Positions 7,638 through 10,145 of a stretch of 10,145 bases of DNA are shown here, one piece after another; positions within the stretch are counted from its first letter, which is position 1; every line of letters starts with the position of its first letter. Source of the DNA: Cyclostephanos tholiformis (taxonomy: Eukaryota > Bacillariophyta > Thalassiosirophyceae > Thalassiosirales > Thalassiosiraceae); contig JALLPB010001366.1 of the NCBI GenBank assembly GCA_036939975.1, positions 1 through 10,145 on the forward strand, given 5' to 3'. The notes beneath the pieces were generated by a model. It ran no database searches and had not been told where the DNA came from. It was given only the letters and a program-made list of their open reading frames with translations. The position numbers and the translations under genes are program-made.

Positions 7638-9025
7638 CTACTCTTGACGTGGATAATAACCAACCAGTTTCTCGACCTCCCAGTCAACAAATTTATTCAT
7701 ATATTCAATGTATTCCTTCGACAATATCTTCTTCTTCGTGATCGCCTTCGGTTCAAGTTGACGATGCCGTACTGACGGCGTTCGTATCACATCACCATTT
7801 TCATTCCTATCTTTTCCGTATATTGTGTGGCACTTGGCCTTCAGACCTGTAGCCTCCTCTAAATCCCTCAACAGCGCCGCCGTTCCATTCGCCTTCAATT
7901 CCTCGAAGCGGTATGGGAAGAAGGCGCGCGTCCCGCTAAAGTTGGCAACAGACAGGTGATTAATGATCTTGTCCCGGCGCAGGTCGAGAATGCTGTTGAA
8001 CCCCCGCTCGGACCCATCATTCTTGTACTCGTACTTGTACTCTCCAAGTCCCCTTAGCATGGGGGAGTCTTCCTTTGAGCATGGCGTTGCGTCGACAAAA
8101 TGGTAATTGTCCAAGCATTCCAAACTTCCAATTTTAGACTGCTTCTCGGCTAACTTCTTATCGATCGGACCCCGCCTTCCAACCCAAGGCTTGGTGACGA
8201 ACTCTTTCCATGGCATCTTGTCGGCTATCTGCCACCACCACTCGTCATTCTCGGATTCCTCTTTTCGTACTAATTCGATCTGTCGATTGTTGTGAAAATG
8301 GAGATGATCGAGGGCGTGATGGGGCTCCCACCTCATAGCCTCCACCCAGTCCATCGGATCGCGGAACATGGCGACAACGACCGCCGAATTGGGCTTACGG
8401 GTATCCTCCTGGAACCAGTGTTTGTAACGTGTGTACCAATTTCCTACCTGGAAAATTGAATAGAAACGAAGGTCTCGCAATTTAGAAACGAAGAGCAATA
8501 TGGTTTTCGAACTTTTTTGATACACAAAGCTCTACTCACGAGTATCCTATCGCCGAAGCACTCCTGAATGTGATCGGTGATCCAGTTAGTCCCGCTGTGC
8601 CGCTCACCGAGCAGTATGATATTTTCCACCGGCGTTTCCGAAGTATTCCTCTCGACGTTTTTAGTGGCAGCGTTCACCTTTGCGACACCATCATCGGCGG
8701 TGGCGGTGGCAGTGGCGGCAACGGCGGCGGCGCCAGCAGAGACTACCTCGCCATCGATCGCCAACACCTCCTCACTGGCGGTATGAGGGAAATGTGAGGA
8801 GAAATTTACCTCTACAATCGATCCGCGATCGATTTGCATCCCTCCTAGGAAGCAGAGGACCCCTACACCCACGAGCTTCATATTCCTCATCATGGCGCTC
8901 GGGTTGCCACCCCCGCCGCCACCGCTAGCACGGTCACTATTGCTGGAAAGAGATTTTAGGTTGGATGTGCTGTTCATGCTGTTGCTTCGGGCGAGTGGCA
9001 GCATGATGATTGACGGGTTAGTCAT
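7638..9025 (-). CDS. sulfotransferase-like P-loop protein with N-terminal membrane anchor (two exons)
   Basis: The model joins 9025-8540 and 8447-7638 into 431 residues. A Ser/Asn/Gly-rich N-terminus (with GGGGGG at 35-40) is followed by MRNMK and a short hydrophobic stretch at about 51-64 that could be a signal anchor, then an Ala/Thr-rich stem at 97-110. This suggests a type II membrane protein of the Golgi or secretory pathway. The catalytic-type domain starts at NIILLGERHSGTNWI (135-149), which resembles the PKSGTTW loop that binds the 5'-phosphosulfate of PAPS. VVVAMFRDPMDWVEAM (185-200) resembles the 3'-phosphate-binding RDP strand and helix. FFPYRFEEL lies further on, as expected for the fold. 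The substrate cannot be told. The first in-frame ATG was taken as the start; Met8 and Met17 are alternatives. A nucleotide-binding protein of the same fold without sulfotransferase activity is possible. Confidence 0.75.
8448..8539 (-). other. intron of the sulfotransferase-like gene
   Basis: On the minus strand the 92-base intron begins with a consensus GTGAGT donor after ...GATAGGATACTC and ends ttcaattttccag. It lies between codons (phase 0) and joins FGDRIL to VGNWYTRYKHW. Unspliced, the first exon frame runs on for 31 codons with no family-like residues before a stop, while the second exon frame carries the RDP motif, so splicing is strongly indicated. It falls between the two presumed PAPS-binding motifs. 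Confidence 0.88.
8696..8733. repeat. imperfect GGC/GGT triplet tract inside coding sequence
   Basis: The plus strand reads as a run of GGC, GGT, AGT and AAC triplets. On the coding minus strand it encodes the Ala/Thr/Val-rich stretch at residues 98-110 of the sulfotransferase-like protein, between the presumed membrane anchor and the catalytic domain. Triplet expansion of a flexible stem would not disturb the fold. Confidence 0.8.
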
Positions 9026-9516
9026 AATATCATAAAACCGAATCGAATGTACACAAGGCGCATAATAATAATTAAGTCGCCTTGTTGGAGGTTAACTACC
9101 AAACGACCTCTCTCTCCCAAGTCAACTAAAAAATGAGCGAGGATACTACTGACAAAATTACAATTAACGTCTGGTTTATCTCGTAACCTTAGCTAAGAAT
9201 AGTAGATTAATAGGAGTTACTACTACTAATTCAAATAAATTGGGTAAAATGTTTAGGCCGACAATTGTAAGGCTATCAGTAGTAGAAGAGAAGTGTTCAA
9301 TATCCACAAACCGTTGCTGTTTTCTTTTTCTCTTCTTCCAACCTTCTTTTTTCTATTTACTCCATACGGGGGAATCAGTTTTGACACGGAATCTAGGAGG
9401 CATGCACATCATGCTACAATATCGTACCTTATGATGCACATAATTATTTTCCCGCCTGGGATGCTTTTATTTTGGGAGATATTTTTTTATATACCGTCAC
9501 TATCGAAACCCCAATC

Positions 9517-9654
9517 CATCAACAACACGAATAATAATTGCATTTTTTCCCGGAAAATACCTCAATTTAGCGATTTCGTACTAATTCCTACGAAGAAAAA
9601 AAAATTATCGCTAAGTGAGGCATAAAAATGCAATAATTATTCGTGTTGTCGATG
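9517..9654. repeat. 138-base imperfect fold-back (long hairpin)
   Basis: The outer arms of 31 bases (9517-9547 and 9624-9654) are reverse complements with two mismatches. Moving inward, cctcaatttagcgat at 9560-9574 pairs imperfectly with atcgctaagtgagg at 9607-9620. Finally ttcgta at 9575-9580 pairs with tacgaa at 9589-9594 around an 8-base loop. The left arm has a bulge of about 10 bases (9548-9557, containing ttcccggaa) and the right arm a 12-base bulge (GA9TT, 9595-9606). The shape fits a miniature inverted-repeat element or a precursor of a structured small RNA. No target-site duplication is evident. Confidence 0.75.
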
Positions 9655-10112
9655 AACTCGCGTTCAGTATGTTTTTAGGAAAGGTCCATCATTTCCAGAA
9701 AAAAAATTCCAGTGAGGATGGAGAGAGAAGAGGTGATTGCTTGGCACTCAAATGCTGTGTGGAAAAGCCATGTGTCATTGGGGGAACGGTGACGTTGACT
9801 GGTGTGACTCAAAAGTACGTAAATTTCAGTACCTGGTCCTATCTAAAATGTGAATCCATCAACATACTCTAGAGACACGAACCATCACGCTGTAAAATAG
9901 CTACTTAATACTATTATCCAGTTTCACTGTTTTATCAACTATTTTACGTAAAAAAATAATACTACAGAGAGTGTTCTTTCTTTCTCGGCTGGATCTCTAC
10001 CACATACGTATGAGGGAGATCCATACCATGCAAAAATAAGTATTTGTTGTTCTTAAGTGGAACCCCTACACATACCATCTATCATCAAATTATGGATTTT
10101 CGAAGGGGCAAA

Positions 10113-10145
10113 GTTACCAAATGGTAACCCAAGTTACCATATGGT
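10113..10145. repeat. alternating GTTACC/GGTAAC half-sites at the window edge
   Basis: The sequence reads GTTACC AAAT GGTAAC CCAA GTTACC ATAT GGT and is then cut by the window end. It is a 20-base direct repeat whose unit is itself a palindrome with a 4-base centre, so at least three and probably four inverted half-sites stand in a row. It could be the start of a satellite-like array, a multi-site regulatory element or an element terminus. Confidence 0.5.

Larger units (their letters stand above)
9026..10145. other. upstream A+T-rich region without a convincing gene
   Basis: This region lies upstream of the sulfotransferase-like gene and should hold its promoter near 9026-9200. No clear TATA box is seen. 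An 8-base inverted repeat (acaaggcg at 9053-9060, cgccttgt at 9078-9085) lies just before the ATG. Open frames of 64-110 codons on the plus strand at about 9240-9870 overlap in different frames, show Phe/Leu/Ile-rich low-complexity translations and contain the 9517-9654 fold-back, so they are not called. The last 33 bases begin an ordered repeat that continues beyond the window. Confidence 0.55.

Noticed and set aside
9053..9085. Inverted repeat acaaggcg/cgccttgt just before the sulfotransferase-like ATG
   Set aside because: 8-base arms with loops under 20 bases should occur a few times per 10 kb by chance. The position is suggestive but the evidence is insufficient.
9240..9872. Plus-strand open frames of 64-110 codons upstream of the sulfotransferase-like gene
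   Set aside because: They overlap in different frames, have low-complexity translations, and run through the non-coding-looking fold-back.
1..10145. CRISPR arrays, bacterial operons, tRNA or rRNA genes, integrated virus genes
   Set aside because: No regularly spaced repeats with spacers, no tRNA-like clover-leaf or rRNA segment and no viral protein signature was seen. Introns and targeting peptides mark the DNA as eukaryotic nuclear.

Overview
The window looks like nuclear DNA of a photosynthetic protist with a complex red-lineage plastid, most likely a diatom. Three observations support this. Protein genes are broken by short GT-AG introns. A ClpP of cyanobacterial type carries an N-terminal signal peptide followed by a VSTFVP motif, the counterpart of the diatom ASAFAP plastid-import motif. 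The gaps between genes are short to moderate and A+T-rich. No species can be named from the sequence alone.

Layout: positions 1-1314 are A+T-rich and hold no convincing gene, but carry several inverted and direct repeats. Positions 1315-5262 (minus) hold an intronless type IIA DNA topoisomerase of 1315 residues. It has an arginine-rich N-terminal extension resembling a mitochondrial presequence and ends just after the C-gate, without the usual nuclear C-terminal domain. Positions 5263-5622 are a head-to-head spacer with a (GAT)10 microsatellite. Positions 5623-6780 (plus) hold a three-exon plastid ClpP serine protease subunit of 259 residues with an intact Ser-His-Asp triad. Positions 6781-7637 are a convergent, apparently non-coding spacer. 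Positions 7638-9025 (minus) hold a two-exon gene for a 431-residue membrane-anchored sulfotransferase-like protein. Positions 9026-10145 are upstream A+T-rich DNA with a 138-base imperfect fold-back and, at the window edge, alternating GTTACC/GGTAAC half-sites.

Functionally, the two head-to-head genes both appear to serve organelles: topology of organelle (probably mitochondrial) DNA, and protein turnover in the plastid stroma. The third gene probably acts in the secretory pathway and shows no evident link to them. I see no obvious new defence or metabolic system. The most interesting items are the apparently organelle-targeted, tail-less eukaryotic topoisomerase II with unusual ATPase-motif residues, the intron placed exactly at the signal-peptide/transit-peptide boundary of clpP, and the long fold-back upstream of the sulfotransferase-like gene. 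All calls come from reading the sequence; no database search was possible.
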